Assembly: GCA_002367255.1 (NCBI GenBank)
Contig: DFBD01000107.1
Span: forward strand, 1-25,017
DNA from: Rhodobacterales bacterium UBA3089
Lineage (GTDB): Bacteria > Pseudomonadota > Alphaproteobacteria > Rhodobacterales > Rhodobacteraceae
Direction of reading: 5' to 3'
Length of the DNA: 25,017 bases
The position numbers and the translations under genes are program-made. The notes beneath the pieces were generated by a model that saw nothing but the letters and a program-made list of their open reading frames with translations, was not told the DNA's origin and made no database searches. Positions 8,069 to 17,000 of the stretch are shown one piece after another. The stretch's first letter is position 1. Each line of letters begins with the position of its first letter.

Positions 8069-9219
8069 CGCAGTCCTAGCCCCTTTGCCATAATTCCGCG
8101 GATGATTTCACGAGTGCCACCACGCAACGAGAACGTCGGGGCGGTTTGCGTGATCGCAGCGTTGATTTCAGCCAATGACGTAGATTTATCCAGCGGGCTG
8201 TCCTGCCCCAGTATTGATCTGACGACTTCGGGTAGCCTCTGTTCTGCATCAGTCCCCAGGTCCTTTACGACTGCGGCTTCCTGATTTGGCAAAAGGCCTT
8301 CTTGCAACATGCCCGCAATCGAAACGGACATTTGGCGAAGCACAGCCATCTTGGCAAATTCTGCGCCTATTTGTCGGTCAATCATCCGGTCACTGCCGGT
8401 TTTGTTGACATGCTCAACCAGTTCTTCGAGTAGTGAGAATGAGCTCATATAACGATCTGGCCCGCTGCGCTCAAAGGCGAGCTCTGCGGTTACCTGCGCC
8501 CACCCCTCACCGAGGGCGCCAATTAAGGCGTCGTCGTCGATGAAAACGTCATCGAATGTTACTTCGTTGAAATGGGCGGCACCGGTTAAGTCTTTGATCT
8601 GACGAATGGTAATTCCCGGAAGCCTCATAGAGAACACAAATTGCGAAAGACCTTTATGACGGTCGGCGGCTGTGCCCTCGGTGCGCAGCAGGGCAATTAT
8701 ATATTCCGACAAATGGGCGTTTGTTGTCCAAATTTTGCGCCCGTTGACCAGCCATCCGCCGTCAACTTTGTCTGCGCGGGTCCGCACAGAGGCCAAGTCG
8801 GATCCGGCGTCAGGTTCGCTTAAACCGATGCAGAAACATGCCTCACCTCGTATGATTTCGGGCAAGTATTTCTGACGCTGCGTTTCTGTACCTGCCTTAA
8901 GGATAAGCGGCCCGCTTTGCCGGTCAGATACCCAGTGCGCCCCGACGGGTGCGCCGACGGCTAGCAACTCCTCAATAACGACATGCCGCTCAAGCATCGA
9001 GCGTTCGGCCCCGCCGTATTTCTTGGGCCAGCACATCCCGATCCAGCCTTTGGCCCCCATCGCTTCAGAGAACTTCCGGTCATAGCGTGTCCAGCCAAGA
9101 CCGCGTTCCCATGGGGTCCACTTATCTTTCCACTCGTCCAGGAATTCCCGGACCTCTGATCTTAGCGCGGCAGCATCCTCGACAACTTCAATATCTGCAA
9201 ATCTGTATGGTTGAAACAT
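8065..9219 (-). CDS. Acyl-CoA dehydrogenase, large catalytic-subunit type
   Basis: A 384-residue ACAD with all main landmarks: PKKYGGAERS (65-74), IGLSEPDAGSDLASVRT (131-147), KIWTTNAH (162-169) and a C-terminal LRGGTREIIRGIMAKGLG. The MCAD-type base position is Gly367; helix G has AFERSGP with Glu250, the IVD/LCAD-type position. It is therefore the likely catalytic half of a heteromer with the product of the overlapping downstream gene. A longer frame reaches 9282, but that would run 53 bp into the CoA-transferase gene. The ATG at 9219 has an AAAGGGG site 5 nt upstream and falls 10 bp after the transferase stop. Confidence 0.92.
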   Translation of the reverse strand: MFQPYRFADIEVVEDAAALRSEVREFLDEWKDKWTPWERGLGWTRYDRKFSEAMGAKGWIGMCWPKKYGGAERSMLERHVVIEELLAVGAPVGAHWVSDRQSGPLILKAGTETQRQKYLPEIIRGEACFCIGLSEPDAGSDLASVRTRADKVDGGWLVNGRKIWTTNAHLSEYIIALLRTEGTAADRHKGLSQFVFSMRLPGITIRQIKDLTGAAHFNEVTFDDVFIDDDALIGALGEGWAQVTAELAFERSGPDRYMSSFSLLEELVEHVNKTGSDRMIDRQIGAEFAKMAVLRQMSVSIAGMLQEGLLPNQEAAVVKDLGTDAEQRLPEVVRSILGQDSPLDKSTSLAEINAAITQTAPTFSLRGGTREIIRGIMAKGLGLR

Positions 9220-9229
9220 GGCGACCCCT

Positions 9230-10462
9230 TTACACAATTCCGTCGCGGCGCAGTTCGGCAATTTTTGCGTCATCCAGCCCAAGCGTTGATTTTAGAACAG
9301 CGTCGGTATCCTCGCCAATCAACGGCGGCGCCTTGCGATAAGTTGGTGGCGTTTTGGACATTCTGTACGGCGCCGCCGGTGTACGGATGGTGCCCAACTC
9401 CGGATGTGACATTTCGACGATCATCTCGCGTGCCTGCACATGAGGATCATCTTCGAGGTCCGCGATAGCGTTGATCGGGCCGCATGACACCGTCGCGGCA
9501 TTCAAATGCTCTACCCATTCTGCCTTGCCCTTTCCGATTAATGCCGAAGTAACCAGTTGTCTCAACGTCTCACGATTTTCCACACGGCCGCCGTTTTTGG
9601 CGAAACGTTCGTCTGAAGACCATTCCGGATGCCCGAGCGCAGCGGAAAGCCGGACAAATTCGCGATCACTGAAGGTTGCAATCAGGATGTGCCCATCGTC
9701 AACCGGATAAACGCCATATGGCGCAGAGCTGGGATGGTCGTTTCCTGTTCTTTTGATGACCTCGCCCGCATTCAGCCAGGCCGAGGCCGTGTTCATCATC
9801 GCCGCAAATTGTGCGTCAAACAGTGAAACATCAATTGATTGCCCCTCACCGGTTTTTTCGCGATGCTGCAAGGCTGCTAAAACCGCGACATTCGCCTGCA
9901 TCCCCGCGAAAATATCAGCCATCGGAATACCAACCCGCAGCGGCCCGCCCCCGGGTACACCATCTGGAAGCCCTGTGATTGTCATGGCACCAGCCATCGC
10001 TTGAGCCAAATAGTCATATCCAGAGCGAACAGAATAAGGCCCTGTTTGCCCAAAACCACTGACAGAGCAATAAATCAGCCGGGGGTTGATTTCGCGCAGG
10101 TCCTCATATCCCAAGCCATATTTTGCCAAGGTTCCAGGTCTGAAGTTTTCCATCAAGACATCGGCATCTTTGATCATGGCGCGTATTAGTTTCGCACCCT
10201 TGGGGGTGGCGAAATCTATTGTGACCGAACTTTTATTGCGGTTCACAGCCATAAAATAGGTGGACAAATAATCTTCGTTCCCGGGCATCCAAGGCGGGCC
10301 AACTCTGCGCACATCATCGCCTTCACCGGGGCGTTCGATTTTGATGATTTCCGCCCCAAGGTCACCAAATGTTTGGCTTGCGAGTGGTCCGGCGATAACG
10401 CGCGTCATGTCTATTACACGAAGACCGGCGAGCGCCATTTCGGAATTTTCAGGTGTTTTCAA
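9230..10462 (-). CDS. Family III CoA-transferase (CaiB/BaiF type), second copy
   Basis: The 410-residue protein is full length, with RVIAGPLASQTFGDLGAEIIKIE (21-43), NFRPGTLAKYGLGYEDL and the catalytic Asp183 in GIPMADI. It aligns along its whole length with the transferase at 3897-5144, sharing long identical blocks such as RSGYDYLAQAM and ATVSCGPIN. Because both copies keep the catalytic Asp, both should be active. The start is TTG at 10462, chosen because GGAG lies 7 nt upstream; the next in-frame ATG (residue 9) has no comparable site. The gene stands between the MaoC hydratase and the ACAD pair and probably supplies CoA esters to them. Confidence 0.92.
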   Translation of the reverse strand: MKTPENSEMALAGLRVIDMTRVIAGPLASQTFGDLGAEIIKIERPGEGDDVRRVGPPWMPGNEDYLSTYFMAVNRNKSSVTIDFATPKGAKLIRAMIKDADVLMENFRPGTLAKYGLGYEDLREINPRLIYCSVSGFGQTGPYSVRSGYDYLAQAMAGAMTITGLPDGVPGGGPLRVGIPMADIFAGMQANVAVLAALQHREKTGEGQSIDVSLFDAQFAAMMNTASAWLNAGEVIKRTGNDHPSSAPYGVYPVDDGHILIATFSDREFVRLSAALGHPEWSSDERFAKNGGRVENRETLRQLVTSALIGKGKAEWVEHLNAATVSCGPINAIADLEDDPHVQAREMIVEMSHPELGTIRTPAAPYRMSKTPPTYRKAPPLIGEDTDAVLKSTLGLDDAKIAELRRDGIV

Positions 10463-10556
10463 TTGTATTCTCCTGCGCGTTTACTACGATGTTAGTTTTT
10501 GGGGCAGCGGTTTTCCATATCCCGCTAATGGATGCGGCGAGTTAAAAAACAGGGGC

Positions 10557-11417
10557 TCAGTCATTCAATAGAACCTTGCCATTGTTGATCGCAATTAAAT
10601 CCCGTTCGACACAGCGCACCCGATAACTAATCTCGTTTTTGTCCCGCCAAATTTCGGTTAAAAATGTTTCGCCCGGGAAAACCGGGGCTGTAAAACGCGC
10701 ATTCATAACCCGAATTTTGGCAGCATCAAAGCCACATGCACCCTGCAAAATTGCGCGCGCCGCAACGCCGTATGTTCCAAGCCCGTGATAGATCGGCCGA
10801 TCAAACCCGGCAGCCTTGGCGACCTTCGGGTCTGCGTGCAGCGGATTGAAATCCCCGGACAAGCGATAGATTAGCGCGGATTGCTGGCTGGTTTCCAATG
10901 CTACAGACACATCGGCAGCGCGGTCAGGAATGGCGTGAGGTTGCGTTTTTGGGCGTTCGGGGCCGCCAAAGCCACCTTGTCCGCGGCAAAATGTAACCTG
11001 CCCGACGGTGGCAATCAGTTCGTTTGTGGCGGCATCAAATAGTTTGCGCTCGGAGGCAACCAAAGCGCCGCCGCCTTCGCCTTTGTCAATCACGTCGACA
11101 ACTTTGTTTTTGCCAACGACCGTACCTTCAACCGGTAGTGGCGTGTGCATTTCAAGGGTTTGCTCACCATGCACCACCCGAACCCAGTCTATTCCGGTGT
11201 CGAGGTCACGGATCCAGAAACCCGGATGTGCCAGAACGCCTGCCATAGTTGGAATCGCTTGCTGATTTTCCTCATAGACAAACGTCAGCTCGTCATCTGC
11301 TGATGGGCCAAGCCCACAACCAAGCCCCAATGCATAAAGGATGGAATCGTGCCGAGTATAGGTTTGCGTCGCGTCGGGTATTTTCAACGACATCAGGCGG
11401 TCAAAATTAATTGCCAT
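10557..11417 (-). CDS. MaoC-type 2-enoyl-CoA hydratase, double hotdog
   Basis: The 286-residue length fits the two-hotdog hydratase-2 group (as in peroxisomal MFE-2), which hydrates trans-2-enoyl-CoA to (R)-3-hydroxyacyl-CoA. The N-terminal hotdog (about 1-145) begins with YTRHDSILYALGLG, typical of substrate-binding halves. The C-terminal hotdog carries the catalytic motif YRLSGDFNPLHADP (184-197) with Asp189 and His194 at the normal spacing of five, then GLGTYGVAARA. GGAG precedes the ATG by 6 nt. The gene lies 94 bp upstream of the CoA-transferase. Stereochemistry of the real substrate is inference; an (R)-specific hydratase beside crotonase-fold proteins allows two different hydration steps. 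Confidence 0.92.
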   Translation of the reverse strand: MAINFDRLMSLKIPDATQTYTRHDSILYALGLGCGLGPSADDELTFVYEENQQAIPTMAGVLAHPGFWIRDLDTGIDWVRVVHGEQTLEMHTPLPVEGTVVGKNKVVDVIDKGEGGGALVASERKLFDAATNELIATVGQVTFCRGQGGFGGPERPKTQPHAIPDRAADVSVALETSQQSALIYRLSGDFNPLHADPKVAKAAGFDRPIYHGLGTYGVAARAILQGACGFDAAKIRVMNARFTAPVFPGETFLTEIWRDKNEISYRVRCVERDLIAINNGKVLLND

Positions 11418-11517
11418 TGGGAACTCCGTCCTTATTCAAGAAATGAGGCAAATTAACTAAACAGGATTACATGGTGGCGTTACAGTCAAATGCTCGATTA
11501 CACTCCATCCTTCACAT

Positions 11518-11533
11518 ATGAATTATATTTCAT
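11518..11533. repeat. Short AT-rich inverted repeat in intergenic DNA
   Basis: The sequence atgaattatatttcat has 5-bp arms (atgaa/ttcat) around ttatat, in the 204-bp space between the crotonase and MaoC genes. The arms match the inner arms of the palindrome at 1467-1500, although the outer part is not conserved. It may be a weak operator or chance. Confidence 0.25.
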
Positions 11534-11621
11534 GAAAGATTTGCGGCACACGCTTCAACATCAAAAGACCGGATAAAATTTTTAGGCAGCTTCAATCGCC
11601 CGCCTATTATTTCTCCGGTTG

Positions 11622-12410
11622 TTACAGACCAGAAAAGTTTGGTGATCGCTTTTCCAAAAAGGCGGCCCGCGCTTCGGCATGGTCTTGTGACATGCTTAAC
11701 AGTGGCTGCTGATGAACCTCAATAGCCAAGGCTTCTTCTAGGCTTCCAGGCAATGCCGCCGCAGCTTCTTTGGTCGCTGCGATAGAAAGTGGAGCAACAT
11801 TCATGTACTCTTGTACTTTTTCAAGTGCCCGCTCCAACGCCGTCCCTTCTTCGACCAATTCATCAACCAACCCATATTGCTGAGCTGTTTGGGCGCTCAA
11901 TGGGTTCCCTGTAAAAATCAAATCTTTTGTCCGCGCAAGACCGATCCTTTGCGGCAATGACCACATAAGCCCACAATCAGGTGCCAACCCGATGTGCCCA
12001 AATGCGGCGCCCATCCGTGCTGTTTTTCCCGCTATGACAAAATCGGATGCAGCAACAACGGATAAGCCCGCGCCGAAAGCAACACCTTCAACTGCCGCGA
12101 CAACTGGTTTGGGGCCGACCGCGATTGCCCTGACAACATCGTGAAACAGCTTGAGGCGCCGCTTAAATCGCAACGGGTCGGGCCCGCCTGTGGGCTCTGA
12201 CATTTGTCTAACATCTGCACCCGCCGAAAACTGCCCGCCTGCTCCGGTAATAATAACGGCGCGGATGTCTTTGTTCGCTGAAATTTCGCCCATAAGTTCA
12301 ATCAAGCGAGACCTCACCACGTCTCCTATCGGGTTCATGCGTTCAGGTTCGTTGAGCGTTAAGATCGCGACAGAATCCTGCTGGTCAAATAGCACTAAAT
12401 CCTCGGACAT
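11622..12410 (-). CDS. Enoyl-CoA hydratase/isomerase family protein (crotonase fold)
   Basis: A 262-residue crotonase with the oxyanion-hole segments QFSAGADVRQM (60-70) and GVAFGAGLS (109-117). Both hydratase glutamates are gone: the equivalents are Ser117 and Phe137. Asp145 in LAPDCG stands where PaaG-type delta3-delta2-enoyl-CoA isomerases have their catalytic Asp. Double-bond isomerisation is therefore a better guess than hydration. ATG at 12410 was preferred over the GTG at 12413 because AAGGGG then has a 7-nt spacer. It lies 48 bp after the SDR gene and 204 bp before MaoC, in the same orientation. Confidence 0.9.
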   Translation of the reverse strand: MSEDLVLFDQQDSVAILTLNEPERMNPIGDVVRSRLIELMGEISANKDIRAVIITGAGGQFSAGADVRQMSEPTGGPDPLRFKRRLKLFHDVVRAIAVGPKPVVAAVEGVAFGAGLSVVAASDFVIAGKTARMGAAFGHIGLAPDCGLMWSLPQRIGLARTKDLIFTGNPLSAQTAQQYGLVDELVEEGTALERALEKVQEYMNVAPLSIAATKEAAAALPGSLEEALAIEVHQQPLLSMSQDHAEARAAFLEKRSPNFSGL

Positions 12411-12458
12411 CACTTAGCCCCTTTCTCGAAAGCATTAAATTTCAGACAACGGAAGCTA

Positions 12459-13253
12459 TCAAAGGCTCATTTGGCTGCCGCCGTTGGCCGACAAGCGCTG
12501 ACCCGTTATGTAAGACGCCGCATCCGAAAGTAGGAAACAAACAGGTGAGGCCGCCTCTTCTGGCAGGCTCCACCGCGCTAATGCGACCTTGGCAAGATAA
12601 GTGTCACGGAATTTTTCGCCTCGGATTACTTCGGTCATAGGTGTTTCGACCATGCCGAAGGAGACCGTGTTGGCGCGGATGTTGTATTTTGCCAATTCAC
12701 GGGCACTGGACATCGCCGCACCAATTGCGCCAGCTTTGGCGGATGAATAGTTAATCTGGCCGATTGTGCCCTGAACGCCCGCATCCGATGAAATGTTCAC
12801 AATGGACCCTTTTGGGTCTTCGCCGGCTTTGGCGCGTTCAACCATATGCTTTGCGACCGCCTGCGTGCAGATGAAAGTCCCTGTTAAATGCACGTCCAAC
12901 ACTTGGTTCCACTGCTCCAAAGTCATTTTCAGCATCATTGACGGTCGTGTAATGCCGGCATTATTGACCAGCCCGTTTATCGAGCCAAATTTGTCAACGC
13001 CGCCGTCTACCGCAGATTGAACAATATCCGGATCCGTTACGCTACCAACAAAAATGGCAACGCGCTTGTTACCTAGCTCCGCTTCCAGATCCTTGAGACC
13101 TTCTTCGTTCATATCGATCGCGACGACATTCCCGCCGAGTTCAGTGACCATACGAGATACAGCGAAGCCGATACCTTGTCCTGCACCGGTTACAACAATT
13201 GTCCGACCTTTAAGTGACATTGGGTTTTTTGCATCATTGGTGCTTGTGTTCAT
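12459..13253 (-). CDS. Short-chain dehydrogenase/reductase (SDR)
   Basis: A 264-residue classical SDR, probably oxidising a hydroxyacyl-CoA or related alcohol with NAD+. The nucleotide motif TGAGQGIG is at 22-29, Asp47 after the second strand favours NAD(H) over NADP(H), NNAG is at 97-100, and the catalytic set is Ser156, Tyr169 and Lys173. The ATG has GGAG 7 nt upstream; an internal Met12 is a possible alternative. It is the first gene of the right operon. Its C-terminal segment resembles the SDR remnant at 198-401, so the two opposing operons may once have started with the same gene type. Confidence 0.92.
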   Translation of the reverse strand: MNTSTNDAKNPMSLKGRTIVVTGAGQGIGFAVSRMVTELGGNVVAIDMNEEGLKDLEAELGNKRVAIFVGSVTDPDIVQSAVDGGVDKFGSINGLVNNAGITRPSMMLKMTLEQWNQVLDVHLTGTFICTQAVAKHMVERAKAGEDPKGSIVNISSDAGVQGTIGQINYSSAKAGAIGAAMSSARELAKYNIRANTVSFGMVETPMTEVIRGEKFRDTYLAKVALARWSLPEEAASPVCFLLSDAASYITGQRLSANGGSQMSL

Positions 13254-13775
13254 TTCATTGCTCCATTATATATTTCGTCTATTTCGACCTAAAAATAGGC
13301 GAAGGCATTTAGGGCACGCAAGCACCACCGACACAAAGTCGAATTTAATCAGTCATGTGTTTAATGAGACGCGTCCTTTGACTCATGCGGGTTTTGGGAT
13401 TGCTCGAAACCCGCACCTAATGCTCGCCTGTCAATAACCGCAATTATCATATACTTGATAAGAGATTGTGTTGAGTTGAATCAGCGCTTTGGGTCTGTGC
13501 AAAGATGTGCTTGAAATTCGAAAGAGGCACAATGACAGATGCTTTTGAAGGGCACGCTTACCCTCAACAGGATCAACCAATCTTGAGTGGAAATAGACGA
13601 CGGCTTCTGGTTTAGTTGCGGCGTAAAAGTGAACGCGCCTTAGTCCAGATACATTTACATAAGGCAATTTTCAGGACAAGCCTCTGCGGGCCATAGCCCA
13701 TGGCGATGGTCGTTTCTTATCCAGCCAAGCAACGCAAACTCTGGTCGTGACGCCCTAACTAGAAGGTCTAAATTT
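13254..13775. other. Divergent intergenic region, 522 bp, with a 9-bp inverted repeat
   Basis: This space separates the SDR (- strand) from the ligase (+ strand) and should hold both promoters. A perfect 9-bp inverted repeat, tgcgggttt / aaacccgca, lies at 13386-13394 and 13407-13415 with a 12-nt loop and no T-run, so it could be an operator. A 78-codon frame on the - strand (13431-13667) has no recognised domain and no good ribosome site. No RNA gene was recognised. Confidence 0.5.
13386..13415. promoter_or_regulatory. 9-bp inverted repeat, candidate operator
   Basis: The arms tgcgggttt and aaacccgca pair perfectly around 12 nt. The repeat lies 133 bp before the SDR start and 361 bp before the ligase start. 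No T-tract follows on either strand, which argues against a terminator. Regulatory role is inferred from position and symmetry only. Confidence 0.35.
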
Positions 13776-15359
13776 ATGCCAGTACTTTTCCCGCATGATT
13801 ATATAGAAGGCGAGGCTTTTATCGCTTTGCCTGACCAAATTCGCCAACGGGCCGCGCAGACCCCTGACAAGATTGCTATTTGCGACGAAACCTCGGCGTG
13901 CAGCTGGTCCGATCTTTTGCTTAGCAGCGAAGAGCTTGCCAAGCGGTTGATCGTGATGGGCGTGGCCCCCGGCGACAGCGTCGCTCTTATTGGTGACCTT
14001 CAAGCTACGACGGTCACGGCGTTTTTGTCTGTACTCTTTGCGGGGGCGTGCATCGTACCACTACCCGCAATTGCCAGCGACGCAGCCTTGAGCGGGATGC
14101 TGTTGGATAGTGGTGCCAACACAGTTCTTTCGACCACCGAAGCGGCAGACCGCATCACGGGTGTACTTGGGTTGGACGCGGGTCATCGCAAAATAAATCG
14201 CGGCGCGATCGATTTTACGCCACCCGGTGATCGCTGGGCTGACCTGCGGACGGGGCAATCTACTGCGCTGGATGTCGCATTGCCGCCGCTTCATGCTGAT
14301 GCATTGTTCAATATCATTTACAGCTCCGGGACGACCGGGACACCCAAGGGCATCGTTCATGATAACCTCTATAGGTTTCGCCAAATGTTGCGGATGCATG
14401 GCACCGGCGTCAACGAAAATTGTACGATGTTTGTTTCCACGGCAATATATTCTAACACGACGCTTATGCCGGCACTTTCCGTCTTGTCAGGCGGCGGAAC
14501 TCTGGTCACTAAACGTAAGTTTGAGGCAAAAAACTATATCGAAACGGCGCGCAAGACTGGCGCGACACATGCCATGCTTGTCCCTACACTGGTTCAAAGA
14601 TTGTTGGCGGAGCCGAGCTTTCAGATCGATTCCATTCCAACGTTGGAACGAACATTTGTGACAGCCTCCCCCTTTGCGACTTCAGTAAAAAGCGAGGCGG
14701 TAAGGCGGTGGCCTGGCGTAATACAAGAGATTTACGGCATGACCGAAGGTGGGTTAACGGCAATGCTTGATACCTCGCTTTTTCCGGACAAGCTCGGCTC
14801 TGTTGGTAAACCTTCGCCCTCTGCGATTATTAGAATAATTGATGAGGGCGGGTCCGAATTGCCAACGGGCCAAGTCGGCGAGATTATCGGGCATTCAAAT
14901 ACGATGATGTTAGGTTATCATAATAGACCAGAGCAGAATTCAGCGGTGAGAATAGATATGCCGGATGGGCTTGCCTATCTGCGAACTGGCGATTTGGGCC
15001 GTTTCGACGATGACGGGTTTTTGTATGTTGTCGGGCGGGCCAAGGATGTGATCATCTCGGGTGGCTTCAACATATACGCCACGGATTTGGAGGACGCACT
15101 TTTACTTCATCCAGACGTAAATGAGGCAGCGGTTATGGGAATGCCAAGCGCAGCATGGGGCGAAACACCGGTCGCCGCCGTCGTTCTGTCAGCTGGCTCG
15201 GACGTTTCCGAGGCGTGTTTGATAAGTTTTGCGAACGAAAAATTGGGAAAGGCTCAACGTATTTCCGCGTTAAAGATATTGCAAGAACTGCCGCTGAACG
15301 CGCTGGGTAAAGTTGTAAAGTCCGAATTGGGAAAACAGCTAAAGGGGCTTGTTAGCTAG
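13776..15359 (+). CDS. AMP-forming acyl-CoA synthetase (ligase)
   Basis: The 527-residue protein is a complete adenylate-forming ligase that converts a carboxylic acid, ATP and CoA to acyl-CoA, AMP and PPi. Motifs in order are the P-loop YSSGTTGTPKG (182-192), IYGMTEG (319-325), TGDLGRFDDDG (404-414), the hinge GRAKDVIISGG (420-430) and the C-terminal catalytic Lys512 in ALGKVV. AAGG lies 9 nt before the ATG. It is the only ligase in the window and is a likely entry step for the acid. The gene ends 3 bp from the convergent SDR gene, so no separate terminator fits between them. Confidence 0.95.
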   Translation: MPVLFPHDYIEGEAFIALPDQIRQRAAQTPDKIAICDETSACSWSDLLLSSEELAKRLIVMGVAPGDSVALIGDLQATTVTAFLSVLFAGACIVPLPAIASDAALSGMLLDSGANTVLSTTEAADRITGVLGLDAGHRKINRGAIDFTPPGDRWADLRTGQSTALDVALPPLHADALFNIIYSSGTTGTPKGIVHDNLYRFRQMLRMHGTGVNENCTMFVSTAIYSNTTLMPALSVLSGGGTLVTKRKFEAKNYIETARKTGATHAMLVPTLVQRLLAEPSFQIDSIPTLERTFVTASPFATSVKSEAVRRWPGVIQEIYGMTEGGLTAMLDTSLFPDKLGSVGKPSPSAIIRIIDEGGSELPTGQVGEIIGHSNTMMLGYHNRPEQNSAVRIDMPDGLAYLRTGDLGRFDDDGFLYVVGRAKDVIISGGFNIYATDLEDALLLHPDVNEAAVMGMPSAAWGETPVAAVVLSAGSDVSEACLISFANEKLGKAQRISALKILQELPLNALGKVVKSELGKQLKGLVS

Positions 15360-15362
15360 TTT

Positions 15363-16103
15363 TCAATTCATCCAGCGCCCACCGTTAACGATCAATGTTT
15401 GACCTGTGATGTAACGACTACCCGGCCCTGCAAAGAATACGATTGCATGTGCGATGTCGTCTGGCTCTCCTAATATCCCCATCGGTGTCTCGGCCTTGGC
15501 TTTGGCCACCATTTCTGCGGGTAAAGCAGCCGTTGCGCGCGTTTGTATGTAACCCGGGGCAATTGCGTTCACGTTGATCCCGCTTTCGGCGATTTCTCGG
15601 GCCAAAGATCGGGTGAACCCAATCACGCCATTTTTTGCGGCAGCATATACTGCACTGGCCTTGGCCCCGATATAGGCTGAATCAGACGCAATATTTACTA
15701 TTTTTCCAGAGCCTCTCTCCAGCATATCGCCGATGACAAGATGGGTGCAATTGATTGTTGTTTTTAGACAAATATCTATCAGAAAATCCCAGCTATCCGG
15801 CTGTGAGTCGACAAAGCTTGAAGCGCGCTCGCGGGCACCTTGGCCCACATTGTTGACAAGTATATCCGGTGTTCCAATTAATTTTTTGGCGGTCTCAAAG
15901 GCGGCCTGTGTCGCTGCTGCGTCGCGCAGGTCTACAGTGACCAGCTTCAACTGGCCTCCACATATTGTGTTGGCCTCTGCTAATCCGTCAGCGTCCATAT
16001 CCATAGCCACGACTTGCACGCCGGCATCACACATCATTTTGACGGTCGCGCGCCCAATGCCGTGCGCCGCGCCGGTTACGATAGCGGTTTTCCCACTTAG
16101 CAT
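15363..16103 (-). CDS. Short-chain dehydrogenase/reductase (SDR)
   Basis: A 246-residue classical SDR. TGAAHGIG is at 10-17, Asp35 after the second strand points to NAD(H), NNVG (84-87) replaces the common NNAG, and the active site is Ser140, Tyr153 and Lys157. The tail RYITGQTLIVNGGRWMN is standard. A 3-hydroxyacyl-CoA or ring-hydroxyl dehydrogenase role is plausible from context. Its ATG overlaps the stop region of the IclR gene by 7 bp, so the two are almost certainly one transcript. The ribosome site is weak, consistent with translational coupling. Confidence 0.93.
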   Translation of the reverse strand: MLSGKTAIVTGAAHGIGRATVKMMCDAGVQVVAMDMDADGLAEANTICGGQLKLVTVDLRDAAATQAAFETAKKLIGTPDILVNNVGQGARERASSFVDSQPDSWDFLIDICLKTTINCTHLVIGDMLERGSGKIVNIASDSAYIGAKASAVYAAAKNGVIGFTRSLAREIAESGINVNAIAPGYIQTRATAALPAEMVAKAKAETPMGILGEPDDIAHAIVFFAGPGSRYITGQTLIVNGGRWMN

Positions 16104-16927
16104 GCAGCGCCCGCATATTGTGGCGTCATATAATTATCGTCGATGGAAAGCTGGTTTTTGGTTTCGCACATTTTTTCAGAAAGCGTGGCCTTGCAACCTT
16201 CAATATGATCAGGGTCGCCTTCCATACCCAAAACAAGCAACTGCTCACTTTGGTCCAGAACCAGCGCGAGCCCCTGCTGCCCCGGAACGCCAGCATTTCC
16301 ATAAAAATAACCACCTACTTTTTGCTCTCTGAGCTCCGCCATAAATTCTGCGATGGCGATAGGCTCTTGCCCTTCGGGTTTTTCTGCATTGATACGGCGC
16401 AACAGTGCAGCTATCCGATCTTCCGAATAGGTGCTTAGCAATGCGCGCCCAACTGCTGTATGCGCGATTGACAACATGTCCCCCACTTTAACCGAGCCCT
16501 CGGGCCCGTCACCGTCTGGCCCATAACAAACATATATATACTGGACGTTTAGGCCATTGGCTGTGGCCATAACCACAGTCTGTCCGGACTTTGCCGACAG
16601 ATCATTGACAAACTCTAACAGGCTGCCTTGTTGTACCAAGTTGGGATCAACCCAATTGCCCAACAGGCCAACACGGCGTGTCGGAAAGTACGACCGCCTG
16701 CTGCTGTCTTGTTGCAAATATCCCATATACACCAAACTACGAAGCAATACTGACGTGCTGGATTGAGGATAGTTCAGCGACTTGGAAATCTCGGATACGC
16801 AAGCAGAGCGCTGCACGCCGTCAAAGAACTCTAAAATTCGTAAGGCACGTTCTGCAGACTTTACCACGGGCCCTACATGCGAGGCTAGATTCGGACCCAC
16901 TGTGGGCAACAAATTTACTGAACTCAT
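16097..16927 (-). CDS. IclR-family transcriptional regulator
   Basis: The 276-residue protein has the IclR layout: an N-terminal winged helix (about 20-85, VVKSAERALRILEFF and the recognition region NYPQSSTSVLLRSLVYMGYL) and a C-terminal ligand domain with the family segment SIAHTAVGRALLST. IclR proteins bind small aromatic, acidic or CoA-related effectors and control neighbouring catabolic genes. The tail after the ligand domain (about 20 residues, ending YAGAAC) is longer than usual. A strong GGAGGA site precedes the ATG. It is co-transcribed with the SDR gene. A pair of direct repeats 74-105 bp upstream of its start could be its own operator. Confidence 0.93.
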   Translation of the reverse strand: MSSVNLLPTVGPNLASHVGPVVKSAERALRILEFFDGVQRSACVSEISKSLNYPQSSTSVLLRSLVYMGYLQQDSSRRSYFPTRRVGLLGNWVDPNLVQQGSLLEFVNDLSAKSGQTVVMATANGLNVQYIYVCYGPDGDGPEGSVKVGDMLSIAHTAVGRALLSTYSEDRIAALLRRINAEKPEGQEPIAIAEFMAELREQKVGGYFYGNAGVPGQQGLALVLDQSEQLLVLGMEGDPDHIEGCKATLSEKMCETKNQLSIDDNYMTPQYAGAAC

Positions 16928-17000
16928 TATGTCCTCCCCAGAACTAACAGCACTTGTAGCATCGGCGGATACAGGAAAATTCCTCTGACCAACCTACTCG

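Noticed and set aside
13431..13667. 78-codon frame on the - strand in the divergent intergenic region
   Set aside because: No domain, no ribosome site and no protein-like motif; probably chance.
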